A DNA stretch of 64,000 nt from Burkholderiales bacterium RIFCSPLOWO2_02_FULL_57_36 (GCA_001770855.1 MESE01000101.1:1-64000), one strand, 5' to 3'; shown: positions 8,081 through 17,712, counted from the first letter of the stretch. The notes: generated by a model from the sequence alone, not told the origin. Numbers and translations: made by a program.

Positions 8081-8848
8081 TCATTCCTTGACTGGAACGG
8101 TGTAATTCAGGGCCAATCTTGCGCCGTCCGCATAAATTGTCTGGCCCGACATGTAAGAGGAATCGTCGCCGGCAAGGAAGGCGGCGATTGAAGCGATTTC
8201 TTCCGGCTCGCCGCAGCGGCCCAGCGGCGTGCGCGACAATATTTTTTTCCGCGCGTCTTCGCTGGATAACACTGCCTGCTTTGCCAGTTCGGTCATGATG
8301 GTGCCCGGCCCGATCGCATTGACGCGCACGCCGTACTGCGCCAGGCCGACCGCCATGACCTTGGTCAATTGATTGATTCCGCCCTTGGAGACGACATAAG
8401 GCACCTGGTTGGGAATCGCAAGAACCGCATTGACGCTGGACATATTGATAATCGAGCCACTGCCTTGCCGCACCATCACTCGGGCCGCCGCCTGGCCGCA
8501 TAGGAACATCGATTTCAAATTGATGCGGAGAACACGGTCGAAATCATCTTCGGTCAGGTCGAGAAAATCCGCCGCATGGGTAATGCCCGCATTGTTCACC
8601 AGGATATCGATGCGGCCGAAGGCGGCCAGCGTGGCGTCGATCAATGAATCAACCTGTGCTTTCACGCTCACGTCCGTGAGACAGAATGCGGCGCCCGAGC
8701 CCAGTCGCCCGGCCGCCGCCGCGCCGGCCGCTTGATTGATATCGGTCAGCATCACCTTCGCGCCGTCCTGTACGAAACGGCTGGCGCAGGCAAGGCCGAT
8801 TCCTTGTGCCGCGCCCGTGACAATCGCCACTTTTTGGTTTAACTTCAT
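8081..8848 (-). CDS. Short-chain dehydrogenase/reductase (glucose 1-dehydrogenase-like)
   Basis: This classical SDR of 255 residues has TGAAQGIG (11-18) for the cofactor, NNAG (85-88), a catalytic Ser near 138, and Tyr151 with Lys155 in YVVSK. The C-terminus is of the type seen in sugar and alcohol dehydrogenases and FabG-like enzymes. Substrate cannot be read from the sequence. It is the first gene of a likely operon with ohrR, whose frame begins at its stop codon. Other family members placed beside ohr reduce aldehydes or ketones formed from peroxidised lipids, which would suit this place but is only a guess. Confidence 0.85.
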   Translation of the reverse strand: MKLNQKVAIVTGAAQGIGLACASRFVQDGAKVMLTDINQAAGAAAAGRLGSGAAFCLTDVSVKAQVDSLIDATLAAFGRIDILVNNAGITHAADFLDLTEDDFDRVLRINLKSMFLCGQAAARVMVRQGSGSIINMSSVNAVLAIPNQVPYVVSKGGINQLTKVMAVGLAQYGVRVNAIGPGTIMTELAKQAVLSSEDARKKILSRTPLGRCGEPEEIASIAAFLAGDDSSYMSGQTIYADGARLALNYTVPVKE

Positions 8849-8918
8849 TCGCTACTCCTGCAGCATGGGATAATGCATGGACACAATATTGGAATACATT
8901 TCATCATTGTCAAGTTCG

Positions 8919-9051
8919 AGCGCCTAACAAATTAACCGCATGTCGTCCTTCCGGGTGATGCGAGGAGTCTCAAGCGGCATCAGTGCCGGAGACGGTAGTG
9001 ATTCCTCGTCGCGATGCTCGTCGGAATGACAGGACATTTTGTTAGACGCTC
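8919..9051. repeat. MITE-like inverted repeat element of 133 bp
   Basis: GAGCGCCTAACAAA (8919-8932) and TTTGTTAGACGCTC (9038-9051) match as inverted ends at 13 of 14 bases. Inside each arm is TGTCNTCCTTCCG or its inverted mate GTCATTCCG, and CGAGGA in both arms. The whole can fold as one long imperfect hairpin. It fills the gap before dacB. No gene is present in 8849-9077. Confidence 0.7.
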
Positions 9052-9077
9052 TCAAGGAAATTCAGTTTATCCATCCT

Positions 9078-10508
9078 ATGCGAATTTTGAAAAGACTCCA
9101 AGCAGTTCGCGGCCTATTTTTTCTGCTCGCCTGTTTGTTCGGTGGAACCGTGTCCGCACAGGCCTTGCCTCCCGAGGTGATCCAGGCGTTGACCCGCACC
9201 GACATTCCAGCCGCTGCGGCCGGCATTTACCTGCAAGAGGTCCATGGCGACCATCCTCCGGTCACGTTGAATGCAACCGCGCCGTTCAATCCCGCATCGA
9301 CCATGAAACTCGTGACCACCAATGCGGCGCTAGAGTTGCTTGGCCCCGTCTACACATGGAAGACGCAGGCATACGCCAGCGCGCTGCAAGTGGGCGATGT
9401 GTTGCATGGCGACCTGATCATCAAAGGCAGCGGCGATCCGAAACTGGTGCTTGAAAAGTTCTGGCTGTTCCTGCGCGAAATCCGGAGCAGGGGCATCCGT
9501 GAAATCCGCGGCAATCTTTTGCTTGACCGAAGCCTGTTTGAACAAGGCGCTCACGATGCTGCGCTGTTCGACGGCGATCCGCTGCGAGTGTACAACGTCG
9601 GACCGGATGCGTTATTGCTTAACTTCAAAGCGCTCAATTTCCGGTTCGTGCCGAACGAAGCGGGCGCTGCGGTCAACGTGACGATTGATCCGCCGATCGA
9701 CGGTTATCCGGTAATTGCACCCAGACTCTCGAATGGCGAGTGCGGCGACTGGAAGAGCAAGCTGCAGGGCGTGTTCAATGGTCACGATTCCGGTTTTTCC
9801 GGGGCGTTTTCGCTATCCTGCGGTGAACGTAGCTGGCATGTGCACCCCTACCAGATGACGCAGAACCAGTATTTCGAAGCGGTATTTCGCAAGATGTGGA
9901 CCGAGCTCGGCGGTACTTTGATCGGCGAGGTGAAAAATGGTGAAATCCCGGTCAATGCGCGTTTGGTCGGCGAGTCTGAATCGGCGCCGCTGTCCGAGGT
10001 GATTCGTGACATCAACAAATACAGCAACAACGTGATGGCGCGGCAATTGCTGCTGACCCTTGCCGCCGATGTCTTCAAGTTGCCGGCGAATGCCGAGCGC
10101 GGCGCTCAGGTACTGAAGACATGGATGAACCGCAAGAATATCAGCGCACCGGAGCTGGTTATCGAAAACGGTTCGGGGCTGTCGCGCGTGGAACGGATTT
10201 CCGCGGAAACGCTTGGCCGCATGCTGGTCGCCGCGTTTCGGTCGCCGGTGATGCCCGAGTTCATTTCCTCGCTGCCGTTGGCTGGCCACGACGGCACGAT
10301 GCGCAGGCGCCTCACGACGCGCACTGCTGCCGGAAATGCGCATATCAAGACGGGTAGCCTGACCGATGTGCGCGCGATCGCGGGTTATGTGCTGGCTGCT
10401 TCGGGCAAACGCTATGCGCTGGTATTCATTATCAACCATCCCAATGCACCGGCCGCGGGACACGAAGCGCAGGATGCGTTGCTGCAGTGGGTGTATGAGC
10501 GAGGGTAG
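9078..10508 (+). CDS. dacB: D-alanyl-D-alanine carboxypeptidase/endopeptidase PBP4
   Basis: The 476-residue protein starts with a signal peptide (residues 1-28, MRILKRLQAVRGLFFLL, cut after SAQA). It has the three penicillin-binding motifs: SxxK at Ser74-Lys77 (PASTMKLV), SNN at 316-318 and KTGS at 424. The long insert between the first two motifs is typical of class C PBP4. It trims peptide cross-links and terminal D-Ala of peptidoglycan in the periplasm. The start at 9078 is chosen for the signal peptide; the earlier in-frame start at 9039 lies inside the repeat element. The promoter must overlap that element. Confidence 0.92.
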   Translation: MRILKRLQAVRGLFFLLACLFGGTVSAQALPPEVIQALTRTDIPAAAAGIYLQEVHGDHPPVTLNATAPFNPASTMKLVTTNAALELLGPVYTWKTQAYASALQVGDVLHGDLIIKGSGDPKLVLEKFWLFLREIRSRGIREIRGNLLLDRSLFEQGAHDAALFDGDPLRVYNVGPDALLLNFKALNFRFVPNEAGAAVNVTIDPPIDGYPVIAPRLSNGECGDWKSKLQGVFNGHDSGFSGAFSLSCGERSWHVHPYQMTQNQYFEAVFRKMWTELGGTLIGEVKNGEIPVNARLVGESESAPLSEVIRDINKYSNNVMARQLLLTLAADVFKLPANAERGAQVLKTWMNRKNISAPELVIENGSGLSRVERISAETLGRMLVAAFRSPVMPEFISSLPLAGHDGTMRRRLTTRTAAGNAHIKTGSLTDVRAIAGYVLAASGKRYALVFIINHPNAPAAGHEAQDALLQWVYERG

Positions 10509-10537
10509 GGCGGCGGTGGATTGCCAGCCCCCAAAAA

Positions 10538-11041
10538 TCACAGCATGATAGGCTGGTCCGACAGCTGATTCGGACGCGAACCGTCGTCCGGAAAACGTGC
10601 GTGGAGCAGTACATTCAGCTTTTCCATCGCGGCAATGACGCTTTCGCCGTACACCTTGCGTGCGAAACCGGCGGTCATTGTTTGGCAGATTTCCCGCCAT
10701 TCAACCTCGTCGATGACCCGATTCGCGGCGCGATCGGCAATGATCTCCACCTTGTGATCGGCCAGTTCAATATATACCAGCACGCCGCAGTTCTCTTCGG
10801 TGTCCCAGATGCCATGAATCGCGAACAGCTCCAGTGCGCGTTCCCGCGACGATGTTCCGTTTAATACAGTCTGTATCGACAGAGAAGGCTCGATGATCAA
10901 TCGCACTTCGGCACGATGCAGGGTTTCGCCCGCCGCAATGGTTTTCTGAATGGCGTCCAGCGTTGCCGCGGGAAATATCCGGCGTGCATCCGCGCTCGTG
11001 GTAACAAGATGGCGAAAAATACGCGATAAGGTTTTCATCAC
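10538..11041 (-). CDS. TPM-domain protein, third gene of the lemA operon
   Basis: The 167-residue protein carries a TPM domain over about residues 25-140 (AEVRLIIEPS, ERALELFAIHGIWDTEENCGVLVYI). It has no signal peptide or membrane helix. The start overlaps the stop of the previous TPM gene (ATGA). A pair of TPM proteins after LemA, one exported and one without a visible signal, is common in proteobacteria. The molecular role of the shorter protein is not established. Convergent with dacB, with 29 bases between. Confidence 0.85.
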   Translation of the reverse strand: MMKTLSRIFRHLVTTSADARRIFPAATLDAIQKTIAAGETLHRAEVRLIIEPSLSIQTVLNGTSSRERALELFAIHGIWDTEENCGVLVYIELADHKVEIIADRAANRVIDEVEWREICQTMTAGFARKVYGESVIAAMEKLNVLLHARFPDDGSRPNQLSDQPIML

Positions 11042-11829
11042 CAGTTTCCCGAAGCGCCGCCGCCATTGAAACCGCCACCGCCGCCGGAGAATCCGCCTCC
11101 GCCTCCGCCGCCGAACCCGCCTCCGCCAAAGCCGCCGCGCCGGCCTATCTCGTGCCCCAGAATAATGCCGGCCGCCGGTCCCCAGTGATTGCGGCTGAAC
11201 TTGTTGCGTCTGCGCGATTGCGAGCGCAATCCGCCGATAAACATCAACGCAAAAAACAGCAGCGGAATCAGTCCGATCAAGCTGGATTCTTCGTTTTGTT
11301 GCGCTTGTTTCTTTGCCGCAGCCGGAAATTTTTCCTGGTCGAGCAGGCCGGTAATTGCCGAAACGCCTGCCACCAGTCCACCATAAAAATCATTTTGCCG
11401 AAAGTGCGGCGCGATCACATCCTGCAAAATGCGTTTCGACTGCGCATCGGTAATCGTGCCCTGGACACCAAGCCCCGCTTCGATGCGCAACCTGCGCAAC
11501 GCCGGCGGATTGTCTTTCGCGACGATCAGGATGACGCCGTCATCGACGCCTTTGCGCCCGATTTTCCATGCGTCGGCGACCCGGATCGAATACTGCTCGA
11601 TCGCTTCCGGCGCGGTGCTTGAAATCAGCAGGATTGCAATCTGGCTCCCGGTGCGGGATTCATACTCCGTGAGTACATTTTCCAGGGCTTTGCGCTGTGC
11701 CGGATTGAGCATGCTCGCCTGGTCCGTCACACGGGATTGCAATGGCGGAATCGGCGCGAAATTCTGCGCGCCCGCCGTCATCACGATGAAAGTCAGCATC
11801 AAGCCAAGCAGATTGCGCAAAACGATCAT
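11038..11829 (-). CDS. TPM-domain membrane protein (YgcG family)
   Basis: A signal peptide (residues 1-21, ending TAGAQ) precedes a TPM domain of about 150 residues (VTDQASMLNPAQRKALE, GSQIAILLI, DDGVILIVAKDNPP). A membrane helix near residue 190 (LIGLIPLLFFALMFIGGL) and a long Gly-rich tail with repeated FGGGG/FSGGG follow. Members sit in the inner membrane with the TPM domain outside and are linked to envelope or photosystem repair in different groups. The start at 11829 gives the signal peptide and leaves 13 bases after the lemA stop. A longer start would overlap lemA. Confidence 0.88.
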   Translation of the reverse strand: MIVLRNLLGLMLTFIVMTAGAQNFAPIPPLQSRVTDQASMLNPAQRKALENVLTEYESRTGSQIAILLISSTAPEAIEQYSIRVADAWKIGRKGVDDGVILIVAKDNPPALRRLRIEAGLGVQGTITDAQSKRILQDVIAPHFRQNDFYGGLVAGVSAITGLLDQEKFPAAAKKQAQQNEESSLIGLIPLLFFALMFIGGLRSQSRRRNKFSRNHWGPAAGIILGHEIGRRGGFGGGGFGGGGGGGFSGGGGGFNGGGASGNW

Positions 11830-11842
11830 TGCATTGTTCCGG

Positions 11843-12436
11843 TTACTTGCCGAAGTTGACTGCAGGCGCGTTCGAAATCGCCTTTTCATTTTCAACCGTG
11901 AAGTTCTGCTTGACGTCGTAGCCGAACATCTTGGCTGTCAGATTGGTCGGAAAACGGCGCGCGAGCACATTGTAATCTTCGACCGTCTTGATATAGCGTT
12001 GCCGCGCGACGGAGATACGGTTCTCCGTGCCCTCCAGTTGCGACTGCAGATCGCGAAACAGGTTGTCGGCCTTCAGTTGAGGATAGCTTTCCGCGACCGC
12101 CATCAAGCGCGACAAAGCCGACGACAGTTCGCCCTGCGCCTGCTGGAATTTCTGGAAAGCCTGTGGATTCTCCAATACTTCGGGCGTGACTTTGATGCTG
12201 GTGGCGGCGGCGCGTGCGTTGATCACCGCTTCCAGGGTTTCTTTTTCGTGCGATGCGTAACCCTTGACCGTATTGACCAGGTTCGGGATCAGGTCTGCGC
12301 GACGCTGATACTGGTTCACGACTTCGCTCCAGGCGGCCTTGATGCCTTCGTCCTTCGCCTGAAATTCGTTGTATCCACAGGCGCTGAGCGTCGAAGTCAG
12401 CAGAACGATTGCAACCCATCTCAACCATTTGTTCAT
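11843..12436 (-). CDS. lemA: LemA family lipoprotein
   Basis: The 197-residue LemA protein starts with a lipoprotein signal (lipobox LSAC, Cys20). The helical LemA domain contains RRADLIPNLVNTVKGYASHE and the C-terminal LNxR-like EDYNVLARRFPTNLTAK. It is first of a three-gene operon with two TPM proteins. The start is backed by AGGAAATAATA upstream. LemA is anchored in the envelope; its job together with the TPM partners is not settled. Confidence 0.93.
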   Translation of the reverse strand: MNKWLRWVAIVLLTSTLSACGYNEFQAKDEGIKAAWSEVVNQYQRRADLIPNLVNTVKGYASHEKETLEAVINARAAATSIKVTPEVLENPQAFQKFQQAQGELSSALSRLMAVAESYPQLKADNLFRDLQSQLEGTENRISVARQRYIKTVEDYNVLARRFPTNLTAKMFGYDVKQNFTVENEKAISNAPAVNFGK

Positions 12437-12513
12437 TATTATTTCCTGTAAGAATAATTGTTGTACAACTTGACGGTCCCGCAATTGAATTGATTGGTTA
12501 CGGCTCACGGAGT

Positions 12514-13404
12514 TCAAATGGGGGCGGACACACGCGGTTTCAACAGCACGGTGCTCATTGCGGCGAGGATCAGCACCATTGCCGCATAGTCTTGCCAATG
12601 CGGCGTTTCTTGCAGAATCCATGCGCCCGAGAATACGCCCAGCACCGGAATCATCATTACCGACAGGCTGGAAGCCACCGGAGGCAGTGCACGCGCAAGC
12701 CTGAACCACACCACATGCGCGAAACCGAAGATGATCAGCGCGTTGTAAATGATCGCGGCCCATTCCAAATTGGTCGGCCGGCGCCATGCGGCGCGCTCGA
12801 ACAGGAAAGAGGCGGCTCCCATGACCACGGTCGTGATCGCCAGCATCCAGAACGTCAGGACGATCGTCGGCATGTCGAGCTGGCTGCGCTTCATCATGAC
12901 TGTGCCGTAACCCCATCCGGCTGCCGCGATCAACACCAGCACGCTGCCCATCGGCTGGCCGCTCAATGCGGCCAGTTCACTCGACAGCAACAGCAGCGCG
13001 CCGGCCAGCGCAAATCCAATGCCCAGCCAGGCCAGCCGCGTCACGCGTTCGCCGAAAAACAGCAAACCGAACAGCACGGCCCAGACCGGCATCGTATAGC
13101 CGAGAATGGCGGCCCGGCCGGACGACAGCATTTTCACGCCGAGAATCACGAACAGATGCCAGATCAGCATGTTGGGAAGCGCTAGAGCGATCACCGGTTT
13201 GATTTGTTCGCGTGAAACCTTCATTGACAGCCCTTGCATGCGCGCCGCCAGCCATAATGCGGGCAGCCCGCCGATCATGCACACGGTGCGAAACGCCAAC
13301 GGCGGAAAATCCTGCACGCCGATTTTCATGATTGGCCAATTGACGCCCCAGCACAGTGTCAACAGTATCAGCAGGATCCAGTCTTTTCGGGAAAGCGAAG
13401 TCAT
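12514..13404 (-). CDS. EamA/DMT family permease
   Basis: The 296-residue protein has ten predicted membrane helices in two EamA repeats (WILLILLTLCWGVNWPIMKI at the start; LVLIAAAGWGYGTVMMKR opening the second half). Drug/metabolite transporters of this kind usually export amino acids or small metabolites. The substrate is not evident. The start at 13404 is preferred over 13425 because the first helix then begins at the normal distance. It is divergent from pyrF, with 65 bases between. Confidence 0.85.
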   Translation of the reverse strand: MTSLSRKDWILLILLTLCWGVNWPIMKIGVQDFPPLAFRTVCMIGGLPALWLAARMQGLSMKVSREQIKPVIALALPNMLIWHLFVILGVKMLSSGRAAILGYTMPVWAVLFGLLFFGERVTRLAWLGIGFALAGALLLLSSELAALSGQPMGSVLVLIAAAGWGYGTVMMKRSQLDMPTIVLTFWMLAITTVVMGAASFLFERAAWRRPTNLEWAAIIYNALIIFGFAHVVWFRLARALPPVASSLSVMMIPVLGVFSGAWILQETPHWQDYAAMVLILAAMSTVLLKPRVSAPI

Positions 13405-13469
13405 GCCGGAACGATACCACGGCACGTTACAATGGCTGTGTTTGAAACCTCGGATATTGAGATACCACT

Positions 13470-14300
13470 GTGACCTTCATCGATAAATTATCCGCCGCAT
13501 GGACGGCCCACGATTCCCTGTTATGTGTCGGGCTTGACCCCGATATCGCCAAGTTCCCGGCGCATCTGCGCGATCGGCCGGATGCGATTTTCGCGTTCTG
13601 CAAAGAGATCATCGACGCGACCGCCGATACCGCTTGCGCGTACAAGCCGCAGATCGCGTATTTCGCGGCGCTGGCGGCGGAAGACCAACTGGAGGCGATC
13701 TGCGGCTATTTGCGGGAAACCTATCCGCTTGTTCCGATTATTCTCGATGCCAAGCGCGGCGATATCGGCGCCACGGCCGAGCAGTATGCGCGCGAAGCGT
13801 TCGAGCGTTACGGCGCGGACGCGGTGACCGTCAATCCTTACATGGGTTTCGATTCGATCGCACCGTACCTGGAATGGAAGGATCGCGGCGCGATCGTTCT
13901 ATGCCGCACGTCCAATCCGGGCGGTTCGGATCTGCAATTCCTGAATGTCGACGGCAAACCGCTGTATCAGCACGTCGCGCAATTGGTGGCCGATAAATGG
14001 AATACCAACGGCCAGTGCGGCCTGGTGGTCGGCGCCACTTTTCCGGCGGAATTGGCGCAGGTACGGAAAATGGTCGGTGACATGCCGCTGCTGGTTCCCG
14101 GCATCGGTGCGCAGGGAGGCGATGTTCAGGCAAGTGTGCAGGCAGGGCGTACCGCGGCGGGAGCAGGGATGATGATCAACTCGTCGCGAGCGATCCTGTA
14201 CGCAAAGCCGGACGACAAGACCGGCGAGAGTTTTGCGCAAGCGGCGCGGCGGGTGGCGTTGGAGACAAAAGACGCGATCAACCGATTCCGGTCTGTGTAA
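13470..14300 (+). CDS. pyrF: Orotidine 5'-phosphate decarboxylase, long type
   Basis: The 276-residue enzyme decarboxylates OMP to UMP, the last step of pyrimidine synthesis. The catalytic DAKRGDIG motif sits at residues 93-100 (Asp93, Lys95, Asp98). The N-terminal LCVGLDPD and the C-terminal [10 protein letters not shown] phosphate loop match the type 2 (archaeal/beta-proteobacterial) family. The start is GTG at 13470, since no ATG lies in frame before the conserved N-terminus. Confidence 0.95.
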   Translation: MTFIDKLSAAWTAHDSLLCVGLDPDIAKFPAHLRDRPDAIFAFCKEIIDATADTACAYKPQIAYFAALAAEDQLEAICGYLRETYPLVPIILDAKRGDIGATAEQYAREAFERYGADAVTVNPYMGFDSIAPYLEWKDRGAIVLCRTSNPGGSDLQFLNVDGKPLYQHVAQLVADKWNTNGQCGLVVGATFPAELAQVRKMVGDMPLLVPGIGAQGGDVQASVQAGRTAAGAGMMINSSRAILYAKPDDKTGESFAQAARRVALETKDAINRFRSV

Positions 14301-14333
14301 TTCGCGCGATTAATGGCTCGCGCAGCATCTGTG

Positions 14334-14819
14334 TCAGTGCTGTTCCAGAAAACGTATCAAGCCTTTCAAAGCGTGCGCAACGGTTTGTTCGCGCACCGCA
14401 TGGCGGTCGCCGGTGAAGACCAGACGTTCGGTGTGCGTTGCATCGGCGCTTGCCCATCCGAAACAAACGGTGCCGACCGGTTTGCCGGGAACCGCTCCGC
14501 CCGGTCCGGCGATGCCGGTAGTCGATAGGGTGACATGCGCATTGCTGTTGGAAAGCGCACCTTGCGCCATCGCGGCAGCGATCTCTTCGCTGACGGTGCC
14601 ATGTTGTGCAAACAAGGCCGGCGACACATCCAGCAATTCGGATTTCGACGCATTGGAATACGCGATGAATCCGCAGTCGAACCAATCGGAAGAGCCTGCT
14701 ATTTCCGTGACGGCATGACCAACGCCGCCGCCGGTACATGATTCCGCGGTAGCGAGCAGCCAACCTTTATCCTGGAGTGCGCGTCCGGCCTGCGCCGCTA
14801 AATCGATGATGTCTTCCAT
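14334..14819 (-). CDS. pncC: Nicotinamide-nucleotide amidohydrolase (CinA C-terminal type)
   Basis: The 161-residue protein is a stand-alone CinA C-terminal domain. ATAESCTGGGVGHAVTEIAGSS near the start and TGIAGPGGAVPGKPVGTVCFGW in the second half are the family signatures. It hydrolyses NMN to nicotinate mononucleotide for NAD recycling in the cytoplasm. It lies convergent with pyrF and 67 bases after pgpA in the same direction, so it may be the last gene of the thiL-pgpA-pncC operon. Confidence 0.93.
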   Translation of the reverse strand: MEDIIDLAAQAGRALQDKGWLLATAESCTGGGVGHAVTEIAGSSDWFDCGFIAYSNASKSELLDVSPALFAQHGTVSEEIAAAMAQGALSNSNAHVTLSTTGIAGPGGAVPGKPVGTVCFGWASADATHTERLVFTGDRHAVREQTVAHALKGLIRFLEQH

Positions 14820-14886
14820 AAGGGGATGATCCTGAGATTGGTAATTTCAAACAAGCAATTGGTTGTCGCGATCCGTCTGCCGGTGT

Positions 14887-15411
14887 TCAGATCGCGCGCC
14901 ACAGTGCAAATACCAGCAGCGTATAAAAAGCCGCCACGATATCGTCAAACATCACGCCGAAACCGCCTTTCAAATGACGATCGAGATAGCCGATCGGCGC
15001 CGGCTTGAGCATATCGAAAAAGCGAAACCACAGAAATGCCCAGAACTGGGTCCAGAATCCGGCGGGCATCAAAAAGATCAGTACCAGCCAGAACGCAATG
15101 ATTTCATCCCACACCATGCTGCCGTGGTCGGCAATGCCCAGATCGCGGCCGGTTTTGGAGCACGCCCATACCCCGATTGCGAATCCGGCGCCAATGATCA
15201 CGGCCCAATTGAATGTTGTGAAAATACCCGGCCAACTCAAGGTGAGTACGGCGAACGATAACCAGGCAAACAGGGTGCCGGACGTGCCGGGCATGACTCT
15301 CGACAGACCGCTGCCACAGCCTTGTGCAAGAAAATGCGCGGGATGCGAAAGCATGAAGCGCGCATTCGGCTTGCTTATATAGGTTGCCTGTTCGGATTCG
15401 AGCGTTGTCAT
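14887..15411 (-). CDS. pgpA: Phosphatidylglycerophosphatase A
   Basis: The 174-residue inner-membrane enzyme removes the phosphate from phosphatidylglycerol phosphate. Motifs are GCGSGLSRVMPGTSGTL near residue 35, DHGSMVWDEIIAFWLVL, and RFFDMLKPAPIGYLD. About four hydrophobic segments are seen. The start at 15411 overlaps the stop of thiL (ATGA), the normal coupling in this group; a longer upstream frame is the shadow of thiL. Confidence 0.95.
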   Translation of the reverse strand: MTTLESEQATYISKPNARFMLSHPAHFLAQGCGSGLSRVMPGTSGTLFAWLSFAVLTLSWPGIFTTFNWAVIIGAGFAIGVWACSKTGRDLGIADHGSMVWDEIIAFWLVLIFLMPAGFWTQFWAFLWFRFFDMLKPAPIGYLDRHLKGGFGVMFDDIVAAFYTLLVFALWRAI

Positions 15412-16376
15412 GGCGATGTGAAATGGTCGAAGGAGCTTGGTTCGAGTTCGAGCGGCGCGCCGCCGGCATCTGTCAGCCGCAATCCGGCGCCTGATTCGAT
15501 ACTGCCGACCCGAGTGACCGGGGTGCCGGCCGCATGCGCAGCGGCCAGCACGGCGTCTCGCTGCGATGCGGGCGCGGTAAAACACAATTCATAATCATCG
15601 CCGCCGGCAAGGCTGAAACGACGGCGCAATTCTTGAGATCGGCGTATCAGCGTCGGCCCGGCCGGTAGTGCGTCGGCATCGACTGTCGCACCAACGTTGG
15701 AACGTTGCAGGATATGGCCCAGATCGCCGATAAACCCATCCGAAATGTCGACGGCGGCGTGCGCAATACCGCGCAATGCAATGCCGAGCGCAACGCGCGG
15801 TATCGGTTCATGCAGCCTTTCCGCGGCCGCTTCCATGCTTGCGCTATCGAGTATGATTTCTTCACGGTAACCGGCAAGCGCGAGACGGGGATCGCCCAGC
15901 GTCCCGGAAACCCAGATGTCGTCACCTGCTTGTGCGGCGTCACGCCGCAGTGCGGCTCCATGCGGAAGTTCGCCAAAAATCGTGATGCAGATATTCAACG
16001 GTCCCTTGGTGGTATCGCCCCCGATCAGCTGGCAGCCATATTCGTCCGCAAGCTTGAACAGGCCGTCCGAAAATGCCTGAAGCCATTCTGCTTGCGCATC
16101 CGGCAGCGACAAGGCCAGTGTAAACGCCACTGGCGTTGCCCCCATTGCAGCCAGATCGGACAGGTTGACTGCCAGGCACTTGTAGCCGAGCTTGATCGGA
16201 TCGGTTCCGCGGAAAAAGTGTCGGTCTTCCACCAGCATGTCCGTCGATATCGCCTGTTGCATTCCCGGTGAAGGTGCGAGCAGCGCGCAGTCGTCGCCGA
16301 CGCCGAGAACGGCAGCAGTGCCATGGCGAGGGGGGCGGGTAAAGTAACGGGCGATGAGATCGAATTCGGACAACAT
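15408..16376 (-). CDS. thiL: Thiamine-monophosphate kinase
   Basis: The 322-residue enzyme makes thiamine pyrophosphate from thiamine monophosphate and ATP. The N-terminus SEFDLIARYFTRP, then GVGDDCALLAP (metal-binding Asp pair), STDMLVEDRHF and LAAMGATPVAFTLALSLP are diagnostic. GGDTTKGP and VDISDGFIGDLGHI follow. It overlaps pgpA by four bases. No thiamine riboswitch is seen before it. Confidence 0.96.
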   Translation of the reverse strand: MLSEFDLIARYFTRPPRHGTAAVLGVGDDCALLAPSPGMQQAISTDMLVEDRHFFRGTDPIKLGYKCLAVNLSDLAAMGATPVAFTLALSLPDAQAEWLQAFSDGLFKLADEYGCQLIGGDTTKGPLNICITIFGELPHGAALRRDAAQAGDDIWVSGTLGDPRLALAGYREEIILDSASMEAAAERLHEPIPRVALGIALRGIAHAAVDISDGFIGDLGHILQRSNVGATVDADALPAGPTLIRRSQELRRRFSLAGGDDYELCFTAPASQRDAVLAAAHAAGTPVTRVGSIESGAGLRLTDAGGAPLELEPSSFDHFTSP

Positions 16377-16904
16377 GCCGCAATTGTACCGAACGATGCG
16401 GCCGGCAAGGCAGGAATGGAATGCGGCTCGCTTGATTTAATCGCGATTGAGGCAAAACAAGCCGGGATTTATCGCTCTTCAGCGCTCAGCCAAAACGGGT
16501 TTTCGTTTTTCAAAGGCGCATTACATTTTACGCAAGTCTCATATCAGGCAGAACTTGTTTTCCTTGCTGCAATTTGCATGCGATGGCTGCGGTGCAATCC
16601 ACCGCTTCAAGCGGCCGTTCCGGCCGGACCCTTGCCGGTTCGGTGTTGCATTTCCCGCTGCTTGATTCTCCATGCGGCATGGCCGGGAAAGACGATTGTG
16701 TCAAATCAAACCAAATCAAAGCACCGGTCCGGCGCGGCTGGTCTTGCTTGTTAATTTGCGTATCGATGCATAAAATGAATTGGTCTGAAAAATACGTCTC
16801 TTCGAGCGTGGCGGCCATGGCAATTCGGCTCATGCTGTTTTCGGTTGTGCCGCGCCGGTGGCCGTTGCCTGCGTTTTATTCTTACTATCTTCCAAGGAGC
16901 GAAC
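16377..16904. other. 528-bp stretch without a convincing gene
   Basis: It lies between the divergent thiL and peroxiredoxin genes. Open frames exist on both strands but none has a ribosome binding site, a known motif or the neighbours' codon use. The only clear site is AAGGAG at about 16894-16899 for the peroxiredoxin. It may hold an old decayed gene. Confidence 0.6.
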
Positions 16905-17588
16905 ATGTCATTACGTATCAACGATGTGGCCCCCGATTTCACTGCCAATACGACGCAGGGGCCCATCAATTTTCATGAGTGGATCGGCGACAGCTGGGCA
17001 ATCTTGTTCTCCCATCCGAAAGACTTCACGCCGGTATGCACCACCGAACTCGGTTACATGGCCAAGATCGAACCGGAATTCACCAAGCGCAACACCAAGC
17101 TGGTCGGCTTGAGCGTGGACCCGGTCGGGAATCACCAATCTTGGGCCAAGGATATTGAGGAAACACAGGGTTATTTGCCTCGGTATCCGATCATCGGCGA
17201 CGAAGACCTCGCGGTTTCCAAACTCTACAATATGCTGCCTGCGGACGAACCCGGAACGTCGGAGGGGCGGACTCCCGCCACCAATTCGACGGTCCGATCA
17301 GTCTTTGTCATTGGCCCGGACAAGAAAATCAAGCTGATGCTGACCTACCCGATGACTACCGGACGCAACTTCGACGAGATTCTGCGCGTGCTGGATTCCA
17401 TGCAACTCACGCAACAGCACAAGGTGGCGACACCGGTCAACTGGAAACCGGGCGACGATGTCATCATTGCGGGTTCGGTGAGCGACGAGGAGGCGAAGAC
17501 CATATTTCCGGAGGGCTGGACCACAATCAAGCCATATCTGCGCATGGTCAAGCAGCCGCAACAAGGCCAGCAAGCAAAACAGTCCTAA
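16905..17588 (+). CDS. 1-Cys peroxiredoxin (Prx6 type)
   Basis: The 227-residue peroxiredoxin has the peroxidatic Cys45 in SHPKDFTPVCTTE. No second Cys exists anywhere in the protein, so it is a true 1-Cys enzyme that needs an outside reductant. The long C-terminal domain (from about residue 160, with TPVNWKPGDDVIIAGSV) marks the Prx6 group. It reduces hydrogen and organic peroxides in the cytoplasm. The start at 16905 has AAGGAGCGAAC before it. It fits the run of peroxide-defence genes in this part of the window. Confidence 0.93.
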   Translation: MSLRINDVAPDFTANTTQGPINFHEWIGDSWAILFSHPKDFTPVCTTELGYMAKIEPEFTKRNTKLVGLSVDPVGNHQSWAKDIEETQGYLPRYPIIGDEDLAVSKLYNMLPADEPGTSEGRTPATNSTVRSVFVIGPDKKIKLMLTYPMTTGRNFDEILRVLDSMQLTQQHKVATPVNWKPGDDVIIAGSVSDEEAKTIFPEGWTTIKPYLRMVKQPQQGQQAKQS

Positions 17589-17712
17589 AAATGCGGCAAG
17601 TTCTCTGTCTGATCGGCCGGCAGGGTAGGCGCCGCAGCATGGCCGAATTGGCGGAGGCGCAGGATGGCGCGGAACGTCGGAGACCGACAGCTATCCTGCA
17701 CAGCCGGCCGCG

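Noticed and set aside
16528-16833. 101-residue minus-strand frame in the gap before the peroxiredoxin
   Set aside because: No binding site, no motif and no neighbour support; left as an empty gap.
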